This document shows positions 48,971 through 58,494 of a DNA stretch of 64,000 bases, piece after piece. Under the pieces are notes generated by a model that saw nothing but the letters and a program-made list of their open reading frames with translations, had not been told where the DNA came from and made no database searches. The translations under genes were made by a program, and so were the position numbers. Numbering within the stretch: the stretch's first letter is position 1; each line of letters begins with the position of its first letter. This DNA is from Nitrosomonas sp. PY1 (lineage in GTDB: Bacteria; Pseudomonadota; Gammaproteobacteria; Burkholderiales; Nitrosomonadaceae). The stretch is from NCBI RefSeq assembly GCF_022836435.1, contig NZ_BQXC01000001.1, forward strand, positions 942,121 through 1,006,120, read 5' to 3'.

Positions 48971-50119
48971 ATGATTACAATCACACGAAAACAAATTATT
49001 GTTATTGCGTTACTTGTTTTTGTCTTAGCGGGCTATTGGAGTTTCAGCGACACAGTAAGAACCAGCAAGAGCATTTACAAAACGCGTATTGTGGAGCGCG
49101 GTGATGTTGTACAAACCATTTCGGCTAATGGTACTTTGACGCCAGTGATTATGGTTAATGTTGGCACGCAAATTTCAGGTACAGTAATTCGCTTATATGC
49201 CGATCATAATGATCAGGTACAAACTGACCAGATCCTGGCAGAATTGGATCCGGCTTTACTACAGGCACAATTTCAACAATCCAAGGCGAATTTTAATAAT
49301 GCTCAAGTAGTACTCAGAATTGCTGAGAATAAATTGAAGCGGCAACGTGCTTTAAAGCGCCAAGGTTTTATCTCTCCCGAAGCGCTGGAAATTGCTGAGC
49401 AAGAAACTGAAGCTGCGCGTGCACAGGTTTTTGTGAACAAAGCCCAGATGGCTCGTGACGAAACTAATCTCAATTACAGCGTCATTCGTTCGCCAATTTC
49501 AGGTGTAGTGATTGCGCGTGACATTGATGTCGGTCAGACTGTGGCCGCCAGCTTTCAGACGCCTACATTATTTACAATTGCGAAAGACCTACGTCAAATG
49601 CAAATCAATATTAGTGTGGCAGAAGCCGATATTGGTCAATTGCATATCGATCAGATCGTTCAATTTACGGTTGATGCATTTCAGCATCGTAAATTTAATG
49701 GAACAGTGAAACAAGTTCGCCTTAATCCGACTATTCAGGAAAATGTTGTGACTTATAACGTGGTGGCGATGGTTGATAATGAAGATGGTATGTTATTGCC
49801 GGGTATGACAGCTAATATTCATTTTGTTGTGGCGCAGCGTACAGGAGTGTTTCGTATACCAAATGCTGCTTTACGTTACCAACCTAAAGAACCCAACGAA
49901 ACCGAGAAAATCGATAAACCGGTGACGCAGTCAAATGCGTCACGCATTTACCGACTTAAACAAGATAAAATTGAAGTTGTTCCCGTAATTATAGGAATTA
50001 CTGATGGTAATTTTACTGAAATTATCAGTGGCGAAATTGCTGAAGGCGACTCAATTATTATCAACGAAATTGTCGATAAGAAAGAATCTGAAAGCAAGTT
50101 TAAGTTACGCGTTTTTTGA
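48971..50119 (+). CDS. MacA-like periplasmic adaptor
   Basis: A 382-residue HlyD/MacA-family membrane-fusion protein. An N-terminal anchor (IIVIALLVFVLAGYW) precedes the lipoyl halves (NVGTQISGTVIRLYADHNDQ and YSVIRSPISGVVIARDI) separated by a coiled-coil hairpin. It would couple the ABC transporter to an outer-membrane channel. Its stop overlaps the next start. Confidence 0.9.
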   Translation: MITITRKQIIVIALLVFVLAGYWSFSDTVRTSKSIYKTRIVERGDVVQTISANGTLTPVIMVNVGTQISGTVIRLYADHNDQVQTDQILAELDPALLQAQFQQSKANFNNAQVVLRIAENKLKRQRALKRQGFISPEALEIAEQETEAARAQVFVNKAQMARDETNLNYSVIRSPISGVVIARDIDVGQTVAASFQTPTLFTIAKDLRQMQINISVAEADIGQLHIDQIVQFTVDAFQHRKFNGTVKQVRLNPTIQENVVTYNVVAMVDNEDGMLLPGMTANIHFVVAQRTGVFRIPNAALRYQPKEPNETEKIDKPVTQSNASRIYRLKQDKIEVVPVIIGITDGNFTEIISGEIAEGDSIIINEIVDKKESESKFKLRVF

Positions 50120-50850
50120 TTTTATCGATAGTGAAGAATGTGACTGAAAATGCGCTGATTCGTATTGAACATTTAGGTAAGAGTTATAGTTTACAAGATA
50201 CGCATGGTCAAACAATCACGAATCCAGTATTGTTTGATGTCAACTTGTCCATCCAGAAAGGTGAGTTTGTTGCCATTATGGGACAATCAGGCTCGGGAAA
50301 ATCTACCTTAATGAATATTCTCGGGTGTTTGGATACTCCCTCAGAAGGCTCATATTGGTTGGCTGATGAAAATGTTGCCCTATTATCAAACGATCAATTG
50401 GCACAAATTCGTAATCAACGTATAGGCTTTGTATTTCAAGGTTTTAATTTGCTTAAACGCATTACTGCACTGGACAATGTGGCGATGCCTTTACTTTATT
50501 CCGGAATTAACCGTACACAAAGCCGCAAGCATGCCTTGGAATTGCTATGCCGCACTGGTTTGGAGAAGTTTGCGCAGCATCTGCCAAATCAATTATCCGG
50601 TGGGCAACAGCAACGCGTTGCTATCAGTCGCGCATTAATTAACGAACCTCCGTTAATTTTGGCGGATGAACCTACCGGTAATTTAGACTCACAAACCAGT
50701 AAAGAGATTATGCTGCTGTTTCAGCGGCTTAATCAAGAGCGAGGCATTACCATTGTGCTGGTCACTCACGAAGACGATATTGCTGCATACGCACAACGTT
50801 TAGTTATATTAAAAGATGGGCGTGTTATTGTGGACAAAAGTAATGTTTAA
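50116..50850 (+). CDS. ABC transporter ATP-binding protein, MacB/LolD type
   Basis: A 244-residue ABC ATPase. Walker [10 protein letters not shown], the Q-loop in VFQGFNLL, signature LSGGQQQR and Walker [13 protein letters not shown] are complete. It pairs with the separate permease downstream, so MacB here is split in two genes. The frame opens with TTG 50116 overlapping the adaptor stop; GTG at 50131 or 50140 are alternatives. Confidence 0.9.
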   Translation: MILSIVKNVTENALIRIEHLGKSYSLQDTHGQTITNPVLFDVNLSIQKGEFVAIMGQSGSGKSTLMNILGCLDTPSEGSYWLADENVALLSNDQLAQIRNQRIGFVFQGFNLLKRITALDNVAMPLLYSGINRTQSRKHALELLCRTGLEKFAQHLPNQLSGGQQQRVAISRALINEPPLILADEPTGNLDSQTSKEIMLLFQRLNQERGITIVLVTHEDDIAAYAQRLVILKDGRVIVDKSNV

Positions 50851-50898
50851 TGCGCTATTTCCGTAATACATCATACCAACTCTATTTAAGATTCATTC

Positions 50899-52122
50899 AT
50901 GAATTTGTTAGTGATTTTTGTTGAAGCATTAGGAGCTTTGCGTCAGAATCGTCTGCGGACCGGATTAACCATGCTAGGAATGATTATCGGCGTTGCTGCA
51001 GTAGTGTTAATGCTTTCGATCGGTCAAGGCGCGCGCACTAAAATTACTGAAACCATAGCTTCGATGGGTAGCAATCTATTTATTGTGGTTCCGGGGGCTA
51101 CCTCATCTGGTGGCTTCAGTTTTGGTAGCGGTAGCGTCAGAACACTGACTATCAACGATGCCTATGCCATTGCAGAATTGGCTTCGATAAGCGCGACAGC
51201 ACCGGTTACCTCGGGTACGGTGCAGCTCAATTATTCTGCCAAAAATTGGAGTACGATCATCACTGGTACGACGCCAGATTATTTTGCTGTTGGCAACTGG
51301 AGAATAGAAACAGGTACTATTTTTACCGACTCGGATATACGTTCAGCGGCTCGTGTTGTCGTACTGGGATCAATAACCGCAAAAAATCTTTTTGGTGAGG
51401 AAGACCCGATAGATAAAACCATTCGCATCACCAATCGACCTTTTTTAGTGATTGGTGTGTTAGCAGCAAAAGGACAAAGCCTGACCGGTCGCGATCAGGA
51501 TGATAATGTTTTTATTCCGATCACTACCAGCGAGCGGCAAATTACCGGCAATCCATTCCCAGGCTCAATCCGTTACATGCTCGCACAAGCCAAATCTGCT
51601 GAAGATATGGATATTGCAGAGATAGAAATGACGCTGTTGTTGCAGCAACGCCATAAAATCACTAAAGGCAAAGAGAATGACTTTACTGTGCGTAATTTAA
51701 CGGCAATTGCCGATGTTGCCACTGATGCAGCAAAAATCATGTCAATCGTACTGGGTGCGATCGCTTCAGTATCTTTATTGGTTGGGGGGATCGGCATTAT
51801 GAATATCATGTTGGTGTCTGTTACCGAACGCACACGTGAGATAGGCATTAGGATGGCTATTGGTGCTAATCGACGCGCCATTTTGACGCAATTTCTTTTG
51901 GAAGCCGTAATGATTTGCTTTATGGGAGGATTTTTGGGGTTGTTAATCGGCATTGGTGGCGCCTGGATTGTCAGCCGTGTCGCTGATATGTTGATCGTGA
52001 TTACGGTAGGTATGGTCGGTTTGGCTTTTTTATTTGCTTCTGCAATTGGTGTTTTCTTCGGTTATTATCCTGCAAAGAAAGCTGCATCAATGAAGCCAGT
52101 CGATGCATTACGTTATGAATAA
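50899..52122 (+). CDS. ABC transporter permease, MacB/FtsX type
   Basis: A 407-residue permease with an N-terminal helix (LRTGLTMLGMIIGVAAVVLM), a periplasmic MacB core domain (about 45-240) and three C-terminal helices ending GYYPAKKAASMKPVDALRYE, the family hallmark. It drives efflux by mechanotransmission together with the ATPase and adaptor upstream. Substrate unknown. Confidence 0.9.
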   Translation: MNLLVIFVEALGALRQNRLRTGLTMLGMIIGVAAVVLMLSIGQGARTKITETIASMGSNLFIVVPGATSSGGFSFGSGSVRTLTINDAYAIAELASISATAPVTSGTVQLNYSAKNWSTIITGTTPDYFAVGNWRIETGTIFTDSDIRSAARVVVLGSITAKNLFGEEDPIDKTIRITNRPFLVIGVLAAKGQSLTGRDQDDNVFIPITTSERQITGNPFPGSIRYMLAQAKSAEDMDIAEIEMTLLLQQRHKITKGKENDFTVRNLTAIADVATDAAKIMSIVLGAIASVSLLVGGIGIMNIMLVSVTERTREIGIRMAIGANRRAILTQFLLEAVMICFMGGFLGLLIGIGGAWIVSRVADMLIVITVGMVGLAFLFASAIGVFFGYYPAKKAASMKPVDALRYE

Positions 52123-52155
52123 CACACTTTAAAATGAATATCAGAAAAATAATAA

Positions 52156-52791
52156 ATGAGTTATCGTATGACAACTAATAATGATAATAAAGTACCCCCG
52201 ACTTCTGAATTCTTGGCAGTTGTGGTGATCGAGCAGAAAAATGAATTGATCACTGTCGGTGAAATTAAGAATGCTTTGCACGAACGCGGTTTTGGCATAT
52301 TGATGGCAATTGCGGCGATACCCATCTGTTTACCAATACCTGCGCCACCAGGTTACACGACATTGTTTTCCCTACCATTATTTATTTTTTCGCTACAAAT
52401 GATTTTTGGTATGCGTGCTCCTTGATTGCCTGCCTGGCTTGAGCGAAAGAGCATAAAGAAATCAGCCCTAGAAAATATTCTTACAAAAGCGCAGCCCTGG
52501 TTAAAAAAAATAGAGACTTATATGCAACCACGCATGACCTATATTAGTGTGAGTACTTGGGAAAGATTCATTGGGGTTTTTGCATTTGTATTCGCGGTAT
52601 CGATTGCATTGCCAGTACCACTGACCAATTTTTTACCTGGTTGGGGCATACTGATCATGTCATTGGGGTTGCTTAATCGTGACGGTTTAACGATTCTGGT
52701 TGGTATATTGATCGGTACCGTCGGTATCGGTATTGCCATGATTGTACTTGTAGCATTATGGATGGGTATTCGTATGCCAGAGTTTTTTTAA
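52156..52791 (+). pseudogene. exoD: exoD-like membrane protein gene with in-frame UGA
   Basis: Two frames of 89 and 121 residues lie in the same reading frame and are separated only by TGA at 52423-52425. Together they make a normal-length exopolysaccharide synthesis ExoD protein with hydrophobic helices (AIPICLPIPAPPGYTTLFSL; FAFVFAVSIALPVPLTNFLP). The context MRAP-stop-LPAWLERK fits the family pattern where a Trp follows Pro (PWLP), so TGG to TGA is the likely change. Otherwise the sequence is undamaged, so the mutation looks recent; readthrough or a sequencing error are alternatives. ExoD's biochemical role is unclear. Confidence 0.8.
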
Positions 52792-52912
52792 AAAGAGTGT
52801 TTAGCAAAAAATAAAAAATGTCAAACGAGTGAGAGTAACCGATAATTCCTTGCTTAAATCAAGCAAAATCACACTTATTATCAGTATCGCAACCAACATC
52901 ATTTCGTTTTAT

Positions 52913-52943
52913 CGATGGAGCATGCTAATCTCGTGCTCCATCG
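52913..52943. terminator. hairpin upstream of glgB sharing a core with the 24017 hairpin
   Basis: CGATGGAGCA and TGCTCCATCG form a perfect 10-bp stem with an 11-nt loop, 120 bp after the exoD-like gene. GGAGCA/TGCTCCATCGG is shared with the peroxidase-downstream hairpin. No T-run follows. Confidence 0.5.
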
Positions 52944-52988
52944 GTGAAATCCGGTCTATTATCTTTGAAGGATATTGATTAATTAGCC

Positions 52989-55184
52989 ATGACTGTATCT
53001 CGTAAAAACAAGAACTCTATGTTACAGCAATCTTTGTTGGGCGCCCGATTGCACGATCCGTTTGGCTATCTGGGATTACATCAGGATAAAAAACTAACTT
53101 ACATTCGTGTGTTTCGTCCTGGCGTAAAACAGATTTCGATCAAGGTAGAAGATGATTTTGTACCGATGCATTGTATACATCATGATGGTATTTTTGAGTG
53201 GAGCGGCGTGACTAAACCCGAAGTTCCTTATCGTTTACGTATCGAAGTCATGGCTGAGAAGCCAATTATTTTTGAAAGCTATGATGCTTACGCGTTTCCA
53301 TTAAACATTTCCGATCATGATTTGTACCTGTTTAATGAAGGGAGATTATGGCAGGCCTATCGAATGTTAGGAGCGCACGCCGTTCAAAATAATGGGGTCG
53401 ATGGCATACGTTTTTCAGTATGGGCACCCAATGCCGAACGTGTGAGTGTGGTGAGTGATTTCAATCAATGGGATGGGCGTGTCAATCCCATGAAAGTGCA
53501 TCATGCCAGCGGTGTTTGGGAATTGTTTATTCCAGATCTGCTGCCAAACACCTTCTATAAATATGAAATTCGTAATCGAAATACAGGGGAAATTTTGCTC
53601 AAGACGGACCCCTACGCCAATCGCTATGAATTGCGTCCCAATACCGCCGCAATGACGCCCGAGCTTTCAGCATACCACTGGCACGATGCCGTGTGGATGC
53701 AAGAACGCGCTCAGCGCGATTGGTTGCATGCACCCATGAATATTTTAGAAGTGCACGCAGGGTCTTGGAAGCGTCACCTGGATGGACGCTTTTATACTTA
53801 TCGCGAATTAGCCGAGCATCTGATTGCATACGTGCAGGAAATGGGTTACACGCATATCGAATTGATGCCGATTTCCGAGCATCCGCTCGATGAATCATGG
53901 GGTTATCAAACCACTGGTTATTTTGCAGTAACCAGTCGTTATGGTTCATCAGATGATTTTCGTTTTTTTGTCGATGCTTGTCATCAAGCAAATATTGGTG
54001 TGATTCTCGATTGGGTACCGGCACATTTCCCGCAAGATACGTTTGCCCTGGCGCGCTTTGATGGTACTGCGCTGTATGAACACGAAGATCCGCGTTTGGG
54101 GTATCACCACGATTGGGGCACGTATATCTTTAATTTTGGCCGCAATGAAGTGAAATCCTTTTTGTTGTCCAGTGCGCATTACTGGTTATCCGAGTTTCAT
54201 TTGGATGGACTGCGCGTCGACGCGGTTGCTTCGATGCTCTATCTGGATTATTCGCGCAAAGAGGGAGAATGGCTACCCAATCAGTACGGTGGTCGGGAAA
54301 ATTTGGACGCGATCCACTTTTTGCGCGATCTGAATATCATGGTGCATGCCGAATTTCCCGGTGCGCTTACCTTGGCGGAAGAGTCTACCGCCTGGCCAGG
54401 GGTATCGCGTCCAACTTATCTCGGTGGTTTAGGGTTTTCAATGAAATGGAACATGGGATGGATGCACGATACGCTGTTTTATATGCGACAAGATCCGATT
54501 TACCGACGATACCACCAGAATCAACTGACTTTTAGTCAATTGTATGCTTATAGTGAAAATTTCATTCTGCCTTTTTCTCACGATGAAGTGGTGCACGGCA
54601 AGGGTTCGTTGTATAGCAAAATGACAGGGGATAATTGGCAGAAATTTGCCAATCTGCGCTTATTATTCGCCTACCAAATGACTTATCCAGGCAAGAAACT
54701 CAACTTCATGGGCAATGAGTTTGGCCAGATAAATGAATGGCGAGTCAATCATGAATTGGATTGGTATCTTCTGGAAGGCTCTTTTCATGTCGGTGTACAA
54801 ATGGCGCTACGTGACTTGAATCGGCACTATCATACTATTCCGGCACTCCATCAATTGGATTTTTCACCAGAGGGGTTTTATTGGATCGATTGCCAAGATG
54901 CTGACCATTCAATTATTAGCTATGTGCGGCAAGATCACAGCGGCGGATTTGTAGTGGTGGTTCTAAATTTCACCCCAGTGCCGCGCGTGGGGTATCGTTT
55001 AGGGATACCCATGGCCGGAAATTACTACGAAATTTTTAACAGCAATTCGATCTATTACGGCGGTAGCAACCAAGGCAACATTGGTAGCATCAGTAGCGTC
55101 GCACAAAGCTGCATGGGGTTTTCCGATTCGATCACTATCACGTTGCCGCCGTTAGCGGGGATTATTTTGGAATTGCAACCATAA
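52989..55184 (+). CDS. glgB: 1,4-alpha-glucan (glycogen) branching enzyme
   Basis: A 731-residue GH13 enzyme that makes alpha-1,6 branches in glycogen. Domains: CBM48 (about 115-215), then the barrel with [10 protein letters not shown], the nucleophile Asp in [17 protein letters not shown], the acid/base Glu in LAEEST and [12 protein letters not shown], then the C-terminal beta domain. Full length. No other glycogen genes are nearby. Confidence 0.95.
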   Translation: MTVSRKNKNSMLQQSLLGARLHDPFGYLGLHQDKKLTYIRVFRPGVKQISIKVEDDFVPMHCIHHDGIFEWSGVTKPEVPYRLRIEVMAEKPIIFESYDAYAFPLNISDHDLYLFNEGRLWQAYRMLGAHAVQNNGVDGIRFSVWAPNAERVSVVSDFNQWDGRVNPMKVHHASGVWELFIPDLLPNTFYKYEIRNRNTGEILLKTDPYANRYELRPNTAAMTPELSAYHWHDAVWMQERAQRDWLHAPMNILEVHAGSWKRHLDGRFYTYRELAEHLIAYVQEMGYTHIELMPISEHPLDESWGYQTTGYFAVTSRYGSSDDFRFFVDACHQANIGVILDWVPAHFPQDTFALARFDGTALYEHEDPRLGYHHDWGTYIFNFGRNEVKSFLLSSAHYWLSEFHLDGLRVDAVASMLYLDYSRKEGEWLPNQYGGRENLDAIHFLRDLNIMVHAEFPGALTLAEESTAWPGVSRPTYLGGLGFSMKWNMGWMHDTLFYMRQDPIYRRYHQNQLTFSQLYAYSENFILPFSHDEVVHGKGSLYSKMTGDNWQKFANLRLLFAYQMTYPGKKLNFMGNEFGQINEWRVNHELDWYLLEGSFHVGVQMALRDLNRHYHTIPALHQLDFSPEGFYWIDCQDADHSIISYVRQDHSGGFVVVVLNFTPVPRVGYRLGIPMAGNYYEIFNSNSIYYGGSNQGNIGSISSVAQSCMGFSDSITITLPPLAGIILELQP

Positions 55185-55492
55185 CCTCGGTATAGTTGTA
55201 GGAATATCATTCGATATTCACCTAGCAGCCGCAGTGATTTGTCGAAGCTTCCCTGAAACGATATGTTTCTCATCCGATCAGCAGCTAAACCGGCATTTTT
55301 GACAACATACCTCATTGGGATCCATAAACATACCGGGAAGATTTGCAAGGAAATGAGTTTGTATTTTCTCAAGTCTTGCAAATCTGAATTGCTACACTGC
55401 CTTCAAAACACCCTCAATAAATGGTTGTTTATTCAGAACCAACTGATAATAGATCAGGTGTTTATTTTGTAATAAGGTGATCAATGATTAGT
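55185..55492. other. gap between glgB and the broken HiPIP gene
   Basis: About 308 bp with no convincing gene. A plus-strand frame at 55263-55472 has no ribosome site or recognisable sequence. No clear terminator hairpin after glgB was found. Confidence 0.35.
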
Positions 55493-55724
55493 TTATGATT
55501 TTTTTGAATATGCATTACACCAACCATGAGGACTAATACTGCCATCTACTACTACGCATTCGCCATCGGCTTCAGGTGTTTTGCCAGGTATGAATTGCCG
55601 GCAATTACTACATTGCTCATCCCCTTTGGGCTTGTCAACATAACCCATTAATTCTTTAGATGGTTTTCCTGTCTGCGCTTGAGCAACTAAGCTGGTTGTA
55701 AAAGGAATTGTAGCACTTAAAGCT

Positions 55725-55732
55725 ATAAATTT
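55725..55732. repeat. target-site duplication, left copy
   Basis: ATAAATTT, identical to the right copy next to the other IS end. Confidence 0.92.
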
Positions 55733-55744
55733 GGGGCTGTAGTA

Positions 55745-55769
55745 GATTAGCTTAGATGTTAAGCTAATC
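55745..55769. promoter_or_regulatory. hairpin in the IS left end before the transposase start
   Basis: GATTAGCTTA and TAAGCTAATC form a perfect 10-bp stem with a 5-nt loop ending three bases before the transposase ATG. Placed like this, it could block translation of transposase from outside transcripts, a known IS strategy; the role here is inferred. Confidence 0.55.
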
Positions 55770-55771
55770 AA

Positions 55772-56425
55772 ATGAAGATAAGTCATTGTAGATTATTAAG
55801 GAAAATACAGTTAAGGTTACTGGAATTTTTTGTGCTGGAAGTTACAGCAAGATCAGCAGCCAATATACTCGGAATACAACCCAATAGCGCCGCGTTGTTT
55901 TATCGTAAAATACGTGAAGTTATTGCTTATCATCTGGAGCGGGAATCTCACGAAATCTTTGATGGTATAGTGGAGTTGGATGAGAGCTATTTCGGTGGCG
56001 TTCGTAAAGGTAAACGTGGCCGTGGAGCTGCTGGTAAGGTGGCTGTGTTCGGCATATTGAAGCGTGGTGGTAAGGTATACACAAAAGTTGTAGGCGACAC
56101 TAAATCAGAAACACTTATGCCGCTGATAACCAGAAAAATAGCACCTGACAGCGTAGTTTATACAGATTGTTATCGCAGTTACAATGCGCTTGATGTGAGC
56201 CACTTCTACCATGAACGGATTAATCATTCCACGTTATTTGCGCAAGGCAAGAATCACATTAATGGGATTGAGAATTTTTGGAATCAGGCCAAACGTGTTT
56301 TAAGAAAATACAATGGAATTCCCAAAGAGTCATTTCCATCTTTTCTTAAAGAATGTGAATTTAGATTCAACTATGGAACACCTAAACATCAACTAAAAAT
56401 ATTGAAAAATTGGACTCAAATTTAA
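55772..56425 (+). CDS. IS1595-family transposase
   Basis: A 217-residue DDE transposase of the ISXO2-like/IS1016 type. An N-terminal helical region precedes the catalytic core: first Asp in VELDESYFGG, second Asp in VYTDCYRSY, and the third acidic/Asn region in HINGIENFWNQAKRVLRKYN. The basic GVRKGKRGRGAAGK loop is typical. Complete and uninterrupted. Confidence 0.94.
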   Translation: MKISHCRLLRKIQLRLLEFFVLEVTARSAANILGIQPNSAALFYRKIREVIAYHLERESHEIFDGIVELDESYFGGVRKGKRGRGAAGKVAVFGILKRGGKVYTKVVGDTKSETLMPLITRKIAPDSVVYTDCYRSYNALDVSHFYHERINHSTLFAQGKNHINGIENFWNQAKRVLRKYNGIPKESFPSFLKECEFRFNYGTPKHQLKILKNWTQI

Positions 56426-56444
56426 GCTGATCTACTACAGCCCC

Positions 56445-56452
56445 ATAAATTT
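56445..56452. repeat. target-site duplication, right copy
   Basis: ATAAATTT, identical to the left copy; both lie exactly outside the terminal repeats. Confidence 0.92.
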
Positions 56453-56494
56453 TATTACCTTACGCCTTGAGAATTTTTTTTCACAGTAACTCAT

Positions 56495-56913
56495 AACTTT
56501 CCTCCTTGGTTAGATAAACAACAAATGAAGCACTAGAGAAAATGCGATGATTTTTTCGTCACATAAAAATAGTGCTATTGAAGTTCTTTGGCCACACCAT
56601 CCATAATCAACCACAACCTAACAAGTATTTAGAATAATGCGTAAAATCTACCTTGGTGTCGCATCATAAACACGATTTGAGAACTTTACAAGATTGCATA
56701 AGCTTCTTGCTTCAATATAATTCCGGATTTTATTTGTGTTGTGAGCGACCAATAACTCTTTGGCCTTACACATGAACTCAGGATAATTACCCTAAATTCT
56801 TAAGAATCCGCAAAAAAAATCAGATTTGTCACGTCGTCTTGTCTGTGCTGATTTCTAAGTTCGCTAAGCAATCAAATTATTGCATAATCATAATTCAATA
56901 CAATTAGGTTTCA
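56495..56913. other. gap between the HiPIP and Crp/Fnr pseudogenes
   Basis: About 420 bp of AT-rich DNA that must hold the old HiPIP promoter (minus) and the regulator promoter (plus). I see no gene, terminator or clear Crp/Fnr site. Confidence 0.35.
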
Positions 56914-57614
56914 ATGGAATTGAAAATGCAATCTATAGCTTACGATGCTAAATCTACGTTGGTTAACGAATTTTTTGGACGCGATACGAATCAATTACAG
57001 AAGGATTACTCTTCTATCCTGGAAATCAATGTTCCGAAAAAAAACTATCTTTACCGTCCAGGGAATCGTTGTTCTTATTTGTTTTGGATAAAAACGGTAT
57101 CGTCAAGCTTTCTCATTTAACCGAGCGGGGGAGTAAAATTACGGTTGATCTGCTCAGGAGAGGGGATGTCATTGGTTGTTTTTTGAATGATCCTGCCGGT
57201 CAGGAAATAGATGAGACTGCGCAAGCATTGGATGAGGTTGATTACTATCGGATAGCTTATGGCGATTTTAAAGCAGTGATGTTTCATCAAGCAGAATTGG
57301 CTTAGTATGTTATTCAAGATATGTATGCTCGGAAGCGAAGAGGAGAACGCAAGTTAAGAACTATTTTGACTCAGCCGGTTGAGACGCGCGTTATAACTAC
57401 ATTGTTGGAATTAGCTGAGATGTTTGGAATAAGGTGTACTCATGGGTATACCTTGGAAATTCATTTAACTCAACAAGAAGTGGCAGATCTGGTGGGGGCA
57501 AGCCGCTCTGTTGTAAGTACGATTTTGAACGATTTTCGAAATCGCGGAATGTATACGCGCGATCAAATTTGTATTAATGATGCTGCTCTTATCGATTCGT
57601 GCAGATTCCAATAA
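56914..57614 (+). pseudogene. Crp/Fnr-family transcription regulator, frameshifted and stopped
   Basis: A cyclic-nucleotide-binding-like domain (YRPGNRCSYLF...LDKNGIVKLSHLTERGSK, LLRRGDVIG) and a C-terminal helix-turn-helix (LTQQEVADLVGASRSVVSTI) are spread over three pieces. A one-base loss near 57080-57090 shifts the frame, and TAG at 57303-57305 interrupts the dimerisation helix (AELA-stop-YVIQDMY), probably from CAG. The pieces together match a full-length regulator of about 233 residues. Cysteines expected for an Fnr iron-sulfur cluster are absent. Two separate lesions make a sequencing error less likely. Confidence 0.85.
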
Positions 57615-57622
57615 TCATAATA

Positions 57623-57660
57623 ATGCTTGATGCTTGATGCTTGATGCTTGATGCTTGATG
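57623..57660 (+). repeat. tandem heptamer repeat (ATGCTTG)x5
   Basis: Five perfect copies of ATGCTTG in a row plus a partial ATG, just after the broken regulator and about 110 bp before the SPW-family gene. Heptamer arrays change copy number by slippage. Confidence 0.9.
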
Positions 57661-57769
57661 TGGAATTTGTAAATTTGTTTTTTAGGTAACAGACATCAAG
57701 AATTGCTCTGTATTAATTTATTGATCTGGTGATTATTGGAGTGACCAAAATTAATATAGGAGCATTTGC

Positions 57770-58138
57770 ATGAAAGTAATCTCACCGCGTATACATGGTT
57801 ATCTTGATTTTTTGACAGTTTTTATTTTTTTACTTGCGCCTACGTTGTTAGGGCTAGACCAGTTACCAGCAATACTTGCCTATGGCCTTGCGGTAATACA
57901 TTTGATTGTTACGTTGGTTTCTGATTTTCCTTTTGGAGTAGTAAAGCTAATTCCATTTAGCGTTCATGGTTGGATCGAGCGAATGGTTGGTCCCTTGTTG
58001 ATAGCGATACCTTTTGCTCTTGATTTTTCTGATGAAGCTGTAGCGAGAAATTTTTATATTGCGATAGGTATTATTATTGTTGTAATTGGTATGCTTACCG
58101 ACTATCAGGCTGAAGCAAGGGTTGGAAAAATCAAATAA
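57770..58138 (+). CDS. SPW-repeat-like small membrane protein
   Basis: A 122-residue protein with four predicted transmembrane helices arranged as two repeats, one starting SPRIHGYLDFLTVFIFLLAP, the other PFSVHGWIERMVGPLLIAIP. This duplicated pattern with an H-G-(Y/W) motif resembles SPW-repeat proteins of unknown function. Preceded by AGGAG at good spacing. Lies between the tandem repeat and the RND operon. Confidence 0.65.
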   Translation: MKVISPRIHGYLDFLTVFIFLLAPTLLGLDQLPAILAYGLAVIHLIVTLVSDFPFGVVKLIPFSVHGWIERMVGPLLIAIPFALDFSDEAVARNFYIAIGIIIVVIGMLTDYQAEARVGKIK

Positions 58139-58494
58139 AGTAGATAGCGATGGTGCTATTTGGTTAAGATTTTTTATGCAAGTGGCCATTAGGGTGGCCA
58201 CATAAGCCAAATGTCAAGTAGTGGCAATTTGAATATTATTGATAAGATGTTGATTTTTCTAAAGTGTAGCAAATTTCTCGCGTAATATAGGTTTAAGGCG
58301 CGTTCAAGCTGAAATACGCATTACTCAACAATTTTGAAAGAAAATTGAATGAGGAAAACCAAATCGCGATAAACTACAATCCTTTTTCACGGATTGAAGT
58401 TCCTTCGATTCAGTGAAAAAATATCCGTCGAAAGGGGATGGCTCCAAGTTTTTCAATAGTAGGCAGAAATAAGCAGTAGTCGAAGGAATGTAAA
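58139..58494. other. gap before the RND operon
   Basis: About 356 bp. A perfect 7-bp hairpin (GTGGCCA, 6-nt loop, TGGCCAC; 58182-58201) may end the SPW-gene transcript, although no T-run follows. The remainder holds the efflux operon's promoter region; I identify no operator with certainty. Confidence 0.4.

Larger units (their letters stand above)
55733..56444 (+). mobile_element. IS1595-family insertion sequence (IS1016-like), 712 bp, complete
   Basis: Bounded by inverted terminal repeats starting GGGGCTGTAGTAGAT; the left 22 bp (55733-55754) and right 22 bp (56423-56444) differ at one position. It is flanked by a perfect 8-bp direct repeat ATAAATTT (55725-55732 and 56445-56452), the size expected for the family. 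It contains one intact transposase gene, so it is probably functional and recent. It interrupts a HiPIP gene. Confidence 0.95.
55493..56494 (-). pseudogene. Tat-exported high-potential iron-sulfur protein gene, split by an IS
   Basis: Removing the IS at 55733-56444 and one copy of the 8-bp duplication joins two minus-strand pieces in frame into a 93-residue protein. It starts at ATG 56494-56492 behind AAGGAGG, with a twin-arginine signal (FSRRKVIKFIALSATIP) and then a HiPIP domain with four cluster cysteines: CSNC, then 14 residues, C, 12 residues, C (DGSISPHGWC). HiPIPs carry electrons in the periplasm. The insertion falls just after the RR motif. A fused frame from inside the IS (start 55786) can still read the C-terminal part but without the arginine pair, so export is likely lost. 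Confidence 0.88.

Noticed and set aside
52423-52425. UGA in exoD as a selenocysteine codon
   Set aside because: The position fits Trp, ExoD is not a redox enzyme, and no SECIS-like hairpin directly after the codon is apparent.
55263-55472. 69-codon frame downstream of glgB
   Set aside because: No ribosome site, no recognisable motif; overlaps a similar chance frame on the other strand.
57623-57660. Could the ATGCTTG array be a CRISPR
   Set aside because: Units are 7 bp and directly adjacent with no spacers and no cas genes nearby.
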